DNA of 64,000 nucleotides from Halorubrum sp. CBA1229 (GTDB taxonomy: Archaea; Halobacteriota; Halobacteria; Halobacteriales; Haloferacaceae): assembly GCF_003721435.2 (NCBI RefSeq), contig NZ_CP054585.1:2356001-2420000 (forward strand). The letters are read 5' to 3'. This document shows, piece after piece, positions 8,365 through 17,172 of the stretch. The number at the start of each line of letters is the position of its first letter. Position 1 is the first letter of the stretch. The position numbers and the translations under genes are program-made. The notes below the pieces were generated by a model. The model did not search any database. It was not told the DNA's origin and saw only the letters and a program-made list of their open reading frames with translations.

Positions 8365-8970
8365 TTAGTTCGACTCGTCTTCGTCCGCATCGACGTCGAC
8401 GACCGTCTTCCCGGTCGGCTCCGGCATCACCTCGCGGTCGGCGTCGGTCCACTCTCGCTCTAACTCCTCCCCCTCGAACAGTCGGTCGAGGAACACCGCG
8501 AGCCCGGCGACCTCGGAGTGCGGCTGGTTCGTCACGCCCACGTTGAAGTCGGCGCGCTCGTACAGCGCCCACGGCACCTTCTCGCCCCCGACGACGACGA
8601 GGAGGTCGCGGGGCGCGGTCGGTTCGCCCTCTGCGTCCGCATCGTCGCCCGTGTCCGGGAGCCCGACCGCCTCGCGGATCTCCGTCTCGACGTCCTGTAC
8701 GCGCTCGCCGTACATCGTGAGGTGGACGACGACGCCCTCGAAGTCCCGAACGATCGCCTTCTGGTCCGCGCGCAGTTCGACCGCGAACGGGCCGCCGAAC
8801 CGGTCGGTGATGTCCCGCACCGTCTCCGCCGACTGCCCGGCGTTGTCGGGGAAGATCACTCGGTCCGCCCCGAGCGCCCGGGCCGTGAGCCCGACGTGCG
8901 TCGTCATGCGGTCGTCGCGTCCGGGCCGGTGGCCGTACCGGAGGACGGCGACCTCGCGCGCCTCGTGCAT
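8365..8970 (-). CDS. tRNA (cytidine(56)-2'-O)-methyltransferase aTrm56
   Basis: 201 residues. It begins MHEAREVAVLRYGHRPGRDDR, the characteristic aTrm56 N-terminus, and carries the SPOUT-fold knot region (LLVVVGGEKVPWALYERADFNVGVTNQPHSEVAGLA). The enzyme methylates C56 in the T-loop of archaeal tRNA using S-adenosylmethionine. An upstream in-frame Met at 9072 adds a stretch not seen in the family, so the start at 8970 is chosen. An acidic insertion (GDDADAEGE) lies mid-protein. It is convergent with the KaiC-like gene. Confidence 0.9.
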   Translation of the reverse strand: MHEAREVAVLRYGHRPGRDDRMTTHVGLTARALGADRVIFPDNAGQSAETVRDITDRFGGPFAVELRADQKAIVRDFEGVVVHLTMYGERVQDVETEIREAVGLPDTGDDADAEGEPTAPRDLLVVVGGEKVPWALYERADFNVGVTNQPHSEVAGLAVFLDRLFEGEELEREWTDADREVMPEPTGKTVVDVDADEDESN

Positions 8971-9131
8971 GTCCGGCGATGCGCCCGCGACGGGTGTGGT
9001 CCTTTCGATGCGGTTCCGCGAGCGGCCCGGCATCTGAAGGACACCACATTCGTGGATCATCGGAAGAATCAAAGCCGAAAGGTGACCACGTAAGTGAAAG
9101 ATTCATGGGGGAGGCGGTCACCGGGTGAGGT

Positions 9132-10211
9132 ATGACGAGCGTCAAGGAGTTCCGCGTCGACGAGCCCGCGACCGCCGACTCGCTCGGCCGCGGTCGCTTC
9201 GTCTTCACGGACGCGTACTCGGTGTTCGACTGGGGGCAGATGCCCGACGCGATCCCGCGGAAGGGCGCGAGCCTCTGCGCGATGGGCGCGTTCAACTTCG
9301 AGCTGCTGGAAGACGAGGGCGTCCCGACCCACTACCGCGGGGTCGTCGATCCGGGCGAGGGGACAGAGGTGGAGGACGGCGACGGAGAGCCGGAGCCGGT
9401 CCCCCTCGCCGATGCGAGCGCCCCGCCGACGGAGATGGCGATCGACCTGACGCAGGTCCCCGACCTCCCGTACGAGGGGCCCGAGGCCGGCTACGACTAC
9501 GACGCCTTCCACGCCGCGGGCGGGACCAACTACCTCGTGCCGCTGGAGGTCGTCTTCCGGAACCGCGTCCCCGTCGGCTCCAGCCTCCGGCGGCGCGCCG
9601 AGCCCGCCGACTTCGGCCTCGACGCGGACCCCGACGTCGCCGCCGACGAGTGGCCCGACGAGCCCGTCGACCTCCCGGAGCCGGTCGTGGAGTTCTCCAC
9701 GAAGTACGAGGAGCAGGACCGGTACCTGACCCGCTCCGAGGCCGACCGGATCGCGGGCGCCGCCGATGTCGACGCCCTGGAGTCGCTCGCGCTCGACGTG
9801 AACCGCGTCGTCACCGAGCGCGCCGAGGCCGCCGGCTTCGCCCACGAGGACGGGAAGATCGAGTGCCTGTACGCCGACGGCGAGCTCCGCGTCGCCGACG
9901 TGGTCGGCACGTTCGACGAGAACCGGTTCTCCTACGGCGGCCGCGGGATCTCGAAGGAGGTCGTCCGGCAGTGGTACAAGGCGAACGACCCGGAGTGGGT
10001 CGAGGCCGTCACGGAGGCGAAGGCGTCGGTCGCCGAGCGCGAGATCGACGACTGGCGCGAGCTCTGCGAGCGCGACCCGGAGCCGCTCCCCTCGGCGGTC
10101 GTCGACGCGGTCTCGGAGCTGTACGCGGCCGGGACGAACGCGTACACCGGTCGCGAGTGGTTCGACGTTCCGGACATCGAGTCGGCGCTCGACGCGGCCG
10201 ACGACTTATAA
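9132..10211 (+). CDS. purC: Phosphoribosylaminoimidazole-succinocarboxamide (SAICAR) synthase
   Basis: 359 residues. It matches the long archaeal purC type, with the ATP-grasp-like opening [17 protein letters not shown], the region [22 protein letters not shown] and the acidic metal-binding region [19 protein letters not shown]. It ligates aspartate to CAIR in purine biosynthesis. No other purine gene is adjacent. Start context GGTGAGGT lies just before the ATG. The stop overlaps a TTATAA sequence (10206-10211), which may act as a promoter element for what follows or be coincidental. Confidence 0.9.
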   Translation: MTSVKEFRVDEPATADSLGRGRFVFTDAYSVFDWGQMPDAIPRKGASLCAMGAFNFELLEDEGVPTHYRGVVDPGEGTEVEDGDGEPEPVPLADASAPPTEMAIDLTQVPDLPYEGPEAGYDYDAFHAAGGTNYLVPLEVVFRNRVPVGSSLRRRAEPADFGLDADPDVAADEWPDEPVDLPEPVVEFSTKYEEQDRYLTRSEADRIAGAADVDALESLALDVNRVVTERAEAAGFAHEDGKIECLYADGELRVADVVGTFDENRFSYGGRGISKEVVRQWYKANDPEWVEAVTEAKASVAEREIDDWRELCERDPEPLPSAVVDAVSELYAAGTNAYTGREWFDVPDIESALDAADDL

Positions 10212-10355
10212 ATAATCGCGACCGCCACCGCCGGAGAACGCGACTGTCGCCGCAATGGGAACGCGCCCGTCGCCGCCGGAGAACGTCCCGCCGAACCCTC
10301 ACGATCGACGAGACGCGAGCGAACCTCTTTACTCCCGACGCGCGTGGGACGAGAC

Positions 10356-11072
10356 ATGTCCACCGACGCCGACTTCGGAGAGCGGTTGGAGGAACACACC
10401 GAGACGTACCTCGACCGGATAAACGACTGCGTCGCGCTCCTCCCGCGGGCGCTCGACGAGTACGCGAGCGACGGCCCGTACCGCGAGACGGCCGACGAGA
10501 TCGCCGCCATCGAGAGCGAGTGCGACGGCTTAGTCCGGGAGATCCGGGGCGTCATCACCAACGCCGGCCCGGACGACATCGGCCTCCTGAACACGCGGAT
10601 CAACTTCAACGAGTCCGCGCTGCTCGACTTCTACACGGAGCTCGACGTGGTGGCGAACCACACCGAGCGGATCGTCCAAGAGGTGATCATGATGCGGCCC
10701 GACGCCGACGTCGACCCGTTCGGCGACATGCGCGAGATGGCCGCCCGCATCGTCGAGATGGTCGCGGTCCTCGGCGACGTCGTCGCGCGGTTCGTCCACG
10801 GGCTCGCGCGCAGCGACGCGACCGAGACGCTCACGGAGGGGATCGAGTCGATCCGCGCGCTGGAGAGCGAGTGCGACGAGCTCCGCAACGACGCCATCGC
10901 GACCGCCTTCGCCGACGACGCGATCGGCGAGCCGCTCGTCTACCGCGAGCTCGCGATCCTCCTAGACGAGCTGGCGAACACGATCGAGGACCTCACCGAC
11001 CGCATTATCGTCATCGCCAGCAAGGAGCCGGGGATCGTCACCGAGGCCGACCCCGACGCGGACGAGGAGTAG
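10356..11072 (+). CDS. DUF47 / PhoU-like protein
   Basis: 238 residues, predicted all-helical, with the DUF47 pattern: N-terminal helix with EEHTETYLDRINDCVALLP, repeated E-x-E-C-D motifs (IESECDGL near 50 and LESECDEL near 170) that are typical metal-cluster ligands of PhoU-fold proteins, and ITDRIIVIASKEPG-like C-terminus. Such proteins usually regulate a PitA phosphate transporter, but none is adjacent here. ATG 10356 is preferred over GTG 10344, with a CTTTACT box about 26 nt upstream. Confidence 0.85.
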   Translation: MSTDADFGERLEEHTETYLDRINDCVALLPRALDEYASDGPYRETADEIAAIESECDGLVREIRGVITNAGPDDIGLLNTRINFNESALLDFYTELDVVANHTERIVQEVIMMRPDADVDPFGDMREMAARIVEMVAVLGDVVARFVHGLARSDATETLTEGIESIRALESECDELRNDAIATAFADDAIGEPLVYRELAILLDELANTIEDLTDRIIVIASKEPGIVTEADPDADEE

Positions 11073-11103
11073 CTTTATAAAAGCGGACGGGTCGGCGACC
11101 GGC

Positions 11104-13845
11104 TCAGCGCCGCGCCCATTCGAGCATCCGCTCGTAGAACGGCTCCGAGCCGAGCGCGTCGGCGTCGCCGACGAGCGTCAGCTGCTTTTTCGCCCGCGTG
11201 AGCGCGACGTTCATCCGCCGGTGGTCCTCGAAGATGGGCCCGTCGAGGTCGCCGGTGGCCACCAGCGAGACGACGATCACCTCCTTCGAGGAGCCCTGGA
11301 ACCGGTCGACGGTGTCGACCGTGACCGCGGTCCGCCGGCCGATCTCCGCGACCTGCGCGCGGAAGGGCGCGATGACGCCGATATCGTCCGGATCGACGCC
11401 GGCCGCGAGGTAGGCGTCGACGACCTCGGCGACGCGCTCGGCCTCCCGGACGTTCCGGTTGCCGTCGCGGGTCCCGTCCGGTTCGACGAAGTCGACGCCC
11501 CCCGCGAGCCCCTCCGGGAGGTCGGCGGGGTCGACGCCGAGGTCGCGGAGGGTCTGCCCCGCCACCTCCGGGGTCGCCGGTCGGAGCGCGCCGTCGTAGA
11601 ACTCCGCGGAGGCGAACGCCTGGATGCGCTGGCTCATCCGGTACTGGCGGTCGAGCATGACGCTCGCGTCCGGGTACGCCTCGATGAGCCGCTGGAAGAG
11701 CGACGTTTGGAGGTCGTTCTCGGCGCGCACGACGGGCGGGAGCTGCTCGTGGTCGCCGACGAGGACGAACCGGTCGGCGAGGTTGATCGCGGCGTGGGTG
11801 CCCGGCTCCGTGAGCTGCGAGGCCTCGTCGACGAGGGCGACGTCGAACTCGCACTCGCGCAGCACGCGGGAGCCGCAGGCCGCGGTGGTGGCGGCGACGA
11901 CGGGCGCGTCCCTGAGCTCGGCGGCCTTCGCGTTCGGGTCGCCGCGCCGGACGAGGCGCACGTCCTGCATGTCGCCGCGGACGCCGGTCTCGGTCCCCAC
12001 GCGTAGCACGTCGTCGAAGCCCTGATCCCGAAGCGCCTCCAAGGCGTTGTCGACCGCGCGGTTGGTGAACGCCGAGAGCAGCACCCGGTTCCCCTCGGCG
12101 ACGAGCGCGCGGATCGTCCGGGCGATGGTGTACGTCTTCCCGGTGCCCGGCGGGCCGTGGATCAGCGCGCAGTCCTCGGCGTCGACGGCGAGTTCGACGG
12201 CCTCGTTCTGGGACGCGTTGTTGTCGATGTAGGCGTTGGAGGGGTCGTCGTCGGTGTCGGCGTCGTCGCCTCCAGGCGCGTCGACCGGCCGCTCGCTTGC
12301 ATCCCGGAACTCGGGCTCGCGCCGCCCGAACAGCACGTCCTTCCGCCGATCGCTCCCCTTCAAGATCGCGTCGTGGAGCGCGGTGAGCGAGCGGTCGACC
12401 GAGATCTCGGAGGGGTAGACGTCGAGCCGCCGGAGCTCGACCGGCTCGTCGGTCTCGACGACGACCTCGTCGCCGCCGAGCTCGACGATGCGGCCGAGCT
12501 CGCCGTGCCCCTCGACCGGGTCGCCGTCGCTCGCGAGCGCAACGTCGCCCTCGCGGAGCTTGGAGACGGCGTCGTCGGGCTTGCGAGCGCGGAGCTCCCA
12601 CCGGGCGTCGTCGATCTCGGTCCGCGAGACCGGTTCGAGGTCGATGAGGGCGCGGTCGTCGTCGGCGCGCTCCCGGGGGCTCTGCTCCCACAGCTTCCGG
12701 TACTCGGCGTGGGTCTCGCGGCGCTCCTCTTCGAGGGCGACGTAGAAGCGGTCGAAGTAGTCGCGCTCCTCGTCGGGCACGGGTGTTCCGACCGACCCCG
12801 CCTTCGACTCCTGGTCGAGGCGGCCGGAGACCACCATGCAGGTGTCCTGCTCGAAGCAGTACTGGCACTTCGCGTCGCCCTCGTACCCCGTGGGGACGGT
12901 CAGGCGCTCGCCGGGGTCGTCGAGCGCGCGCCACTCCATCGCCGCGAGGGCGTTGCGCTCGCGGACGACGAACTCCAAGAGCCCCCGGCCCACCGAGAAC
13001 TCCTTGGCGGGCGCCAGGTCCCCCGACTCCTCGTTGCGGTCCAAGGCGGTGTTCTTCGTGTACAGCAGCGTCCCGATGTCGGGGTCGACGCCGCGCTCGT
13101 CCAGCATCAGGGCGTAGCAGGCCGCCTGGATCTTGTCGTGGAAGCGCGGCTCGCGCTTGGTGTTCTTCCCCGTCTTCAGCTCAACGGGGGTGCCGCGGCG
13201 GAGCGCGTCGGCGCGCCCTTTCAAGCCGAACGTCGGCGAGATGAGGGTGAACTCCGACCGCCAGGTGTCCTCGTCGGAGAGGGTCCCCTGCGCGAGCCAC
13301 CCCTCGATCGCGGCCGCGTTGCGGCGCACCTCGTCGGCGACCTCCTCGGGCTCGTAGCCCAACAGCCCGAGCTCGAGCCCGGCCTCTTCGACGCGGTCCG
13401 CGACCGATTCCTCCAGGTCCATCCCGCGGAGCAGGTCGCCGAACACCTCGTGGACGACGGTCCCCTTGACCACCGGGTAGTTGAGCGGGATCCCCGAGAG
13501 CTTATTTAAATAGTACATCCGCGGGCACTGCACCCACGACCGGATCCCGGTCACGTCGACGAGGAAGTCGGGCTCCAGCACGACCCACGAGTCGCCCGTC
13601 GTCGCGTACCCGACCTCGCCGCCGAACTCGTCCTCCTCGGCATCGGTGACGAGCAGCTCCATGCCCGGCTCGGCGTGCTCGGCCGTCTCCGCCCACTTCC
13701 CCCACAGCGTCACGTCGACCGGGTCGGCCGCGCCGCGCTCGGGCCGGATCCGGAGCTCGCGGAGCTCCCGGTCCCCGTACGACGTCGACACCGTCCGCGT
13801 TGCTCCGACGGAGAGGATCGGCCCCCGAACGTTCACGGCCGTCAT
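11104..13845 (-). CDS. Cas4-type nuclease fused to SF1 Dna2-like helicase
   Basis: 913 residues. N-terminal OB-like region (1-95), then a PD-(D/E)xK nuclease with H132, D213 and E222-x-K224. Four Fe-S cluster cysteines bracket it: C107, and C327/C330/C336 in CQYCFEQDTC. After an acidic linker, an SF1B helicase has Walker A GPPGTGKT (564-571), DEAS Walker B, an arginine-finger region (DRQYRMS) and the closing ALTRAKKQL motif. The architecture is that of Dna2 (Okazaki flap processing, DNA end resection). Start 13845 (MTAVNVRGP) is preferred over 13902, which intrudes on the divergent promoter. Confidence 0.9.
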   Translation of the reverse strand: MTAVNVRGPILSVGATRTVSTSYGDRELRELRIRPERGAADPVDVTLWGKWAETAEHAEPGMELLVTDAEEDEFGGEVGYATTGDSWVVLEPDFLVDVTGIRSWVQCPRMYYLNKLSGIPLNYPVVKGTVVHEVFGDLLRGMDLEESVADRVEEAGLELGLLGYEPEEVADEVRRNAAAIEGWLAQGTLSDEDTWRSEFTLISPTFGLKGRADALRRGTPVELKTGKNTKREPRFHDKIQAACYALMLDERGVDPDIGTLLYTKNTALDRNEESGDLAPAKEFSVGRGLLEFVVRERNALAAMEWRALDDPGERLTVPTGYEGDAKCQYCFEQDTCMVVSGRLDQESKAGSVGTPVPDEERDYFDRFYVALEEERRETHAEYRKLWEQSPRERADDDRALIDLEPVSRTEIDDARWELRARKPDDAVSKLREGDVALASDGDPVEGHGELGRIVELGGDEVVVETDEPVELRRLDVYPSEISVDRSLTALHDAILKGSDRRKDVLFGRREPEFRDASERPVDAPGGDDADTDDDPSNAYIDNNASQNEAVELAVDAEDCALIHGPPGTGKTYTIARTIRALVAEGNRVLLSAFTNRAVDNALEALRDQGFDDVLRVGTETGVRGDMQDVRLVRRGDPNAKAAELRDAPVVAATTAACGSRVLRECEFDVALVDEASQLTEPGTHAAINLADRFVLVGDHEQLPPVVRAENDLQTSLFQRLIEAYPDASVMLDRQYRMSQRIQAFASAEFYDGALRPATPEVAGQTLRDLGVDPADLPEGLAGGVDFVEPDGTRDGNRNVREAERVAEVVDAYLAAGVDPDDIGVIAPFRAQVAEIGRRTAVTVDTVDRFQGSSKEVIVVSLVATGDLDGPIFEDHRRMNVALTRAKKQLTLVGDADALGSEPFYERMLEWARR

Positions 13846-13902
13846 CGGGAGCGGGCTCGAAAAACGCTGTCGGTGAGAGGTGCGACCGCTCCCCGCGGTC
13901 AT

Positions 13903-13910
13903 TTATAATC
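13903..13910 (+). promoter_or_regulatory. TATA box upstream of four-helix membrane protein
   Basis: TTTATAAT stands out in the GC-rich gap between the divergent Dna2-like gene and the gene at 13931, about 22-28 nt before that ATG. It is consistent with a leaderless start at 13931 rather than at the upstream ATG 13921, which is in another frame. Confidence 0.5.
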
Positions 13911-13930
13911 GCACACGCGAATGGTCCGCT

Positions 13931-14275
13931 ATGACCGACTCGACCCTCTACCGCTACGGGCGCCCGGCGATCGTCGTCTTCGTCCTCTCGATGGCGGTCC
14001 TGTCCGCGGTCAGCGGCTACGCCCGGCTGGAGGCGCAGGGACTCGCCGCCCTCGGCGATGTCGTCGTCAACGGCTACATCGCGCTGCTCGTCGTCTGGGG
14101 CGTCGCAGTCGAGGGGTTCGACACGGACCGGTTCCGGACCGCGCTGTACGCCGGGCTCGTGCTCTGGGGGGTCGTCGACGTCGCGGCCGGTGCCGTCACC
14201 CCCTTCTCCGTCGTCTTCCTCGTCGCCGGGACGGCGCTGCTCGCGAGGATGGCGTACCGCCGGACTCAAAACTAA
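13931..14275 (+). CDS. Four-helix integral membrane protein, unknown
   Basis: 114 residues, mostly hydrophobic, with four predicted transmembrane helices (about 13-30, 38-58, 70-88, 90-107) and a basic C-terminus (RMAYRRTQN). I do not recognise a family. The start MTDSTLYRYGRP is selected because a TATA box is correctly spaced. It is transcribed away from the Dna2-like gene, with the unrelated 183-residue acidic protein downstream. Confidence 0.6.
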   Translation: MTDSTLYRYGRPAIVVFVLSMAVLSAVSGYARLEAQGLAALGDVVVNGYIALLVVWGVAVEGFDTDRFRTALYAGLVLWGVVDVAAGAVTPFSVVFLVAGTALLARMAYRRTQN

Positions 14276-14330
14276 TACCCCCGCCGCGACCGACACGCTC
14301 ATGCGCCTCTGCTTATAAGGCTACGCCGAC

Positions 14331-14882
14331 ATGCGCGTACGAGACTGGGACGACATCCTCGCGGATGTCGCGAGCGACTCGACCGACCCGGCCGGCTGGC
14401 GGGCCGTCGCCGGCTCCCGGCGCGAGGGCCTCGGCGAGGACCTCTACTTCGGGCACCCGAACGTCGGCGTCTACCACCTCAAGACGTACGCGAAGAACCC
14501 ACGCGACCTCCGCGGCGTCGGCGCGCAGGTGGCTCGGAAGGTCGACGACGAGCTCGACCCGCTCCTCCCGAGCGAGGAGTCGGCCGGCCGGTTCGCGGTC
14601 CAGTCGCCGCCCGAGGACGAGGACGAGGCGAAAGACGTCGCGACGCGGCTGCGCGAGACGCTGAAGGTCCACGCCGAGGCGCCGACGAGCCCGGACCACC
14701 TGTTCGAGGACGTGATGGAGGCGATCGACTCGCCGGCGTTCGGTCCGATGGACTACCGGTTCGACGGGCGGCCCGACGAGCTCGACGAGCTCTCCGAGGC
14801 GTTCGACGAGGCCGAGGAGCTCCTCTCGTCGGAGCTGGAGGACCTGATCGACGAGGACGACGTCGACCGCGGATTCCAGTAA
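14331..14882 (+). CDS. Conserved-looking acidic haloarchaeal protein, unknown function
   Basis: 183 residues, soluble and very acidic, with no membrane segments. N-terminal region reads MRVRDWDDILADVASD; the middle has RREGLGEDLYFGHPNVGVYHLKTYAKNP with conserved-looking aromatic and Gly residues, and the C-terminal half is helical and acidic. Composition is typical of haloarchaea. I cannot name a family. A TTATAAG sequence lies only 13-18 nt upstream of the ATG, rather close for a standard leaderless promoter, so either the start or the promoter is uncertain. Confidence 0.65.
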   Translation: MRVRDWDDILADVASDSTDPAGWRAVAGSRREGLGEDLYFGHPNVGVYHLKTYAKNPRDLRGVGAQVARKVDDELDPLLPSEESAGRFAVQSPPEDEDEAKDVATRLRETLKVHAEAPTSPDHLFEDVMEAIDSPAFGPMDYRFDGRPDELDELSEAFDEAEELLSSELEDLIDEDDVDRGFQ

Positions 14883-14931
14883 CGAGCTGGCTTCCGGACC
14901 GCTGACTCGTCGCGAGGGACGCCGGCTCCCG

Positions 14932-15252
14932 CTACCCGTTCGTGGTGCGCGTCTCGGGGATGGAGTCGAGGAGCGTTTCGACGAGTTCGTCACCGCGGTA
15001 CCGAACCGTCTCGGAAGACGAATCGAAATCGAGCACGTCCGTTGTGGCGAGGCTGGGAAGATGGTTGTGGTGTAACGCTATGGTAACGTCGTCACACCGG
15101 TCTCGCCTCGTATCCGACTCCCTGAGGTGGTTCCGAATACTGTGGATCGGCACGTCATCCGCCTCGGTCTTCTGCAGAAAACGAATAATGGCTCGCCGCT
15201 CAGACTGAGCTAACAGTTCCAATCTCCGATCGATCTCCTCGCTGGTGTACAT
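14932..15252 (-). CDS. Winged-helix DNA-binding protein (DUF7344-like)
   Basis: 106 residues. The N-terminus (EIDRRLELLAQSERRAIIRFLQ) and the LHHNHLPSLATTDVLDFDSSSETVRYRG segment fit the small haloarchaeal winged-helix family with the 'LHHVHLPKLA' signature. These are usually transcriptional regulators. Codon use is less GC-rich than its neighbours (many A/T third positions), and it is followed upstream by an AT-rich island, suggesting horizontal acquisition. A CATAAGG box about 20 nt upstream may be the promoter. Confidence 0.7.
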   Translation of the reverse strand: MYTSEEIDRRLELLAQSERRAIIRFLQKTEADDVPIHSIRNHLRESDTRRDRCDDVTIALHHNHLPSLATTDVLDFDSSSETVRYRGDELVETLLDSIPETRTTNG

Positions 15253-15570
15253 CCCCGTGTCACTCCCTTATGAACAACCACCCACCATGTCCATATAAAT
15301 ATGTTTTGTAAGTTCCACTTTCAGGGAATAGTAGAATTTATTGACATTAGAGGCGGCCGGCGATTCGCGTCTGAACGATTGGGAGGGGACTCCCTCTTCG
15401 TCTAATCGTGGAGCACGCTCGTGACGACTCCGAACGCCGTGTCCCGCTCGACGTTCGTGGCGGCTACTGGGTGATATAGCGGGTCTTTCGGGACGCATCC
15501 CCCGGAATCGTTCGGAGCCGAACAGATTGTACGGTCTATCGGGGCTCTTCACAGGACCAGCCGCACTCGA
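15253..15570. other. AT-rich intergenic stretch with possible gene remnant
   Basis: There is no intact gene in this 318-nt gap. Positions about 15285-15350 are strikingly AT-rich for this genome. Reading the minus strand from about 15552 to the TAG at 15407, one frame stays open for 46-48 codons and ends GVVTSVLHD-stop. It has no ATG/GTG start and no room upstream before the cupin gene. I read it as a probable 5'-truncated remnant, with low confidence. Confidence 0.35.
15407..15552 (-). pseudogene. Possible 5'-truncated gene fragment
   Basis: An open frame without a start codon, containing APNDSGGCVPKDPLYHPV and ending RDTAFGVVTSVLHD. Third positions are only moderately GC-rich. It could be the C-terminal remnant of a deleted gene; chance remains possible because it is short. 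Confidence 0.25.
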
Positions 15571-15939
15571 TCAACCGTCGACGCGCTCCAACTCCTCTCT
15601 GGTCAGTTCGTTCTCCACGTCGCCCGTGTTCCGCGTACCGGCCGGCTCGAACAGCAGCATGTGGGCCTCCGGCTCGGCGACCGGGCGGTGCTCGGTCCCC
15701 CGGGGGACGACGAGCAGTTCGCCCGCCTCGAGAGTCACGTCGTCGCGGTCGCGGAACTCGATCCGGAGCCGCCCCTCCGTGACTAAGAATAGCTCGTCGG
15801 CGTCGGCGTGGCTGTGCCAGACGAAGTCGCCCTCCGCCTTCGCGAGCTTCACGGCCTGCCCGTTCAGCTCCCCGGCGAGGTGCGGATCCCAGCGCTCGTC
15901 GATCGACGCGAACGCGCTCGCGAGGGTCACCTTCTCCAT
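15571..15939 (-). CDS. Cupin domain protein
   Basis: 122 residues of single cupin fold. Metal-ligand motifs are visible: HSHADADELFLVTEGRLRIE (His-x-His...Glu) and the second motif PRGTEHRPVAEPEAHML. Length and layout match small archaeal cupins related to sugar-isomerase-like or oxalate-type proteins; substrate unknown. ATG 15939 is chosen over 15960 because a perfect TTTATAAGC box on the minus strand (15962-15969) is centred 27 nt upstream, implying a leaderless mRNA. Confidence 0.85.
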   Translation of the reverse strand: MEKVTLASAFASIDERWDPHLAGELNGQAVKLAKAEGDFVWHSHADADELFLVTEGRLRIEFRDRDDVTLEAGELLVVPRGTEHRPVAEPEAHMLLFEPAGTRNTGDVENELTREELERVDG

Positions 15940-15961
15940 GCGCCTCCGTGGGCGCTTCACG

Positions 15962-15969
15962 CTTATAAA
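15962..15969 (-). promoter_or_regulatory. TATA box of the cupin gene
   Basis: TTATAA element (minus strand) 23-30 nt upstream of the ATG at 15939. The spacing indicates transcription starts at or next to the start codon. Confidence 0.6.
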
Positions 15970-16012
15970 CGGCCGCGGGATCGCGGCGGTGGGTCGCGGT
16001 GTCTCGGGGGCC

Positions 16013-16924
16013 TCAGTAGTGCCACGGGTACTCTCGGAACTCCGGCTCGCGCTTCTCTAAGAAGGCGTCGCGGCCCTCCTGCGCCTCGTCGGTCATGTAC
16101 GCCAAGCGGGTCGCCTCGCCCGCGAACACCTGCTGACCGACCATCCCGTCGTCGGTCATGTTGAACGCGTACTTCAGCATGCGCATCGCGGTCGGCGACT
16201 TCTTCGTCATCTCGTCGGCCCACTCCAGCGCGACCGCCTCCAGCTCCTCGTGCGGGACCGCCTCGTTGACCATCCCCATGTCCGCGGCCTCCTCGGCCGA
16301 GTAGGTCTTCCCGCGGAAGAACACCTCGCGGGCCTTCTTCTGCCCGATCTGCTTCGCGAGATACGCGGAGCCGAACCCGCCGTCGAAGGAGGCGACGTCG
16401 GGGTCGGTCTGGAGGAACTTCGCGTGCTCGTCGCTGGCGAGCGTCATGTCGCAGACGACGTGCAGCGAGTGGCCGCCGCCGACCGCCCAGCCGGGGACGA
16501 CCGCGACGACCGGCTTGGGCATAAATCGGATCAGCCGCTGGACCTCTAGGATGTGGAGTCGTCCGGCGCGCGCCTCCTTGACGAGTGGATCGTCCTCGTC
16601 GCCGGCCTCGTCCTCGTCGCGGTACTCGTAGCCGGAGCCGCCCCGCACCGACTGATCGCCGCCGGAGCAGAACGCCCAGCCGCCGTCCTCCTCCGATGGC
16701 CCGTTGCCGGTGAGGAGCACGCAGCCGACGTCCGCCTGCTTGCGCGCGTGGTCGAGCGCGGCGTACAGCTCGTCGACGGTGCCCGGCCGGAACGCGTTCC
16801 GGACCTCGGGGCGGTCGAACGCGATCCGGACGACGGGAACGTCGGCGCCGCGGTGATAGGTGATGTCGTCGAACTCGTCCGTGACCTGCTCCCACGCGTC
16901 GGGGTCGAAGATCTCCGAGACCAT
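16013..16924 (-). CDS. menB: 1,4-dihydroxy-2-naphthoyl-CoA synthase (naphthoate synthase)
   Basis: 303 residues of the crotonase superfamily with MenB-specific features: FDRPEVRNAFRPGTVDEL, the CSGGDQSVRG loop, WAVGGGHSLHVVCDMTLAS oxyanion-hole region, and a C-terminus ending EYPWHY. It closes the naphthoate ring in menaquinone biosynthesis. No other men gene is present in the window. A TTTATGAG box about 26 nt upstream of ATG 16924 supports a leaderless start. An acidic insertion (RDEDEAGDEDDP) follows the substrate-binding loop. Confidence 0.93.
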   Translation of the reverse strand: MVSEIFDPDAWEQVTDEFDDITYHRGADVPVVRIAFDRPEVRNAFRPGTVDELYAALDHARKQADVGCVLLTGNGPSEEDGGWAFCSGGDQSVRGGSGYEYRDEDEAGDEDDPLVKEARAGRLHILEVQRLIRFMPKPVVAVVPGWAVGGGHSLHVVCDMTLASDEHAKFLQTDPDVASFDGGFGSAYLAKQIGQKKAREVFFRGKTYSAEEAADMGMVNEAVPHEELEAVALEWADEMTKKSPTAMRMLKYAFNMTDDGMVGQQVFAGEATRLAYMTDEAQEGRDAFLEKREPEFREYPWHY

Positions 16925-17172
16925 ACGCGCGTGTTGGCGGGCGCCCTCATAAACGACGGCGGGTCGGTCGCCTGCGATCGCGGATCGACCGCGTGATCGC
17001 GCGGCGGTCGCAAATATTGCGTCGACCTGTGACTAGCTAGATACCGTCGAGAGCGCGGATTATACGGCGAACGGCATGGAGACGACCGATACCGCGTGTC
17101 TCTGTCGTCATCGGAACGCGCTCTCGTTGCTGGTGGCGCGAGGGTGTTGCCCTCGAAGACCGTTCATCGGAT

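Noticed and set aside
12157..13509. 450-codon plus-strand ORF antisense to the Dna2-like gene
   Set aside because: Val/Arg/Leu-rich mirror of a well-supported helicase-nuclease; no recognisable domain. The same reasoning excludes other long antisense frames.
15268..15552. 94-codon minus-strand ORF starting MKSPDRPYNLF
   Set aside because: It runs through the AT-rich promoter region and its composition is not protein-like; the alternative frame ending at 15407 is more coding-like.
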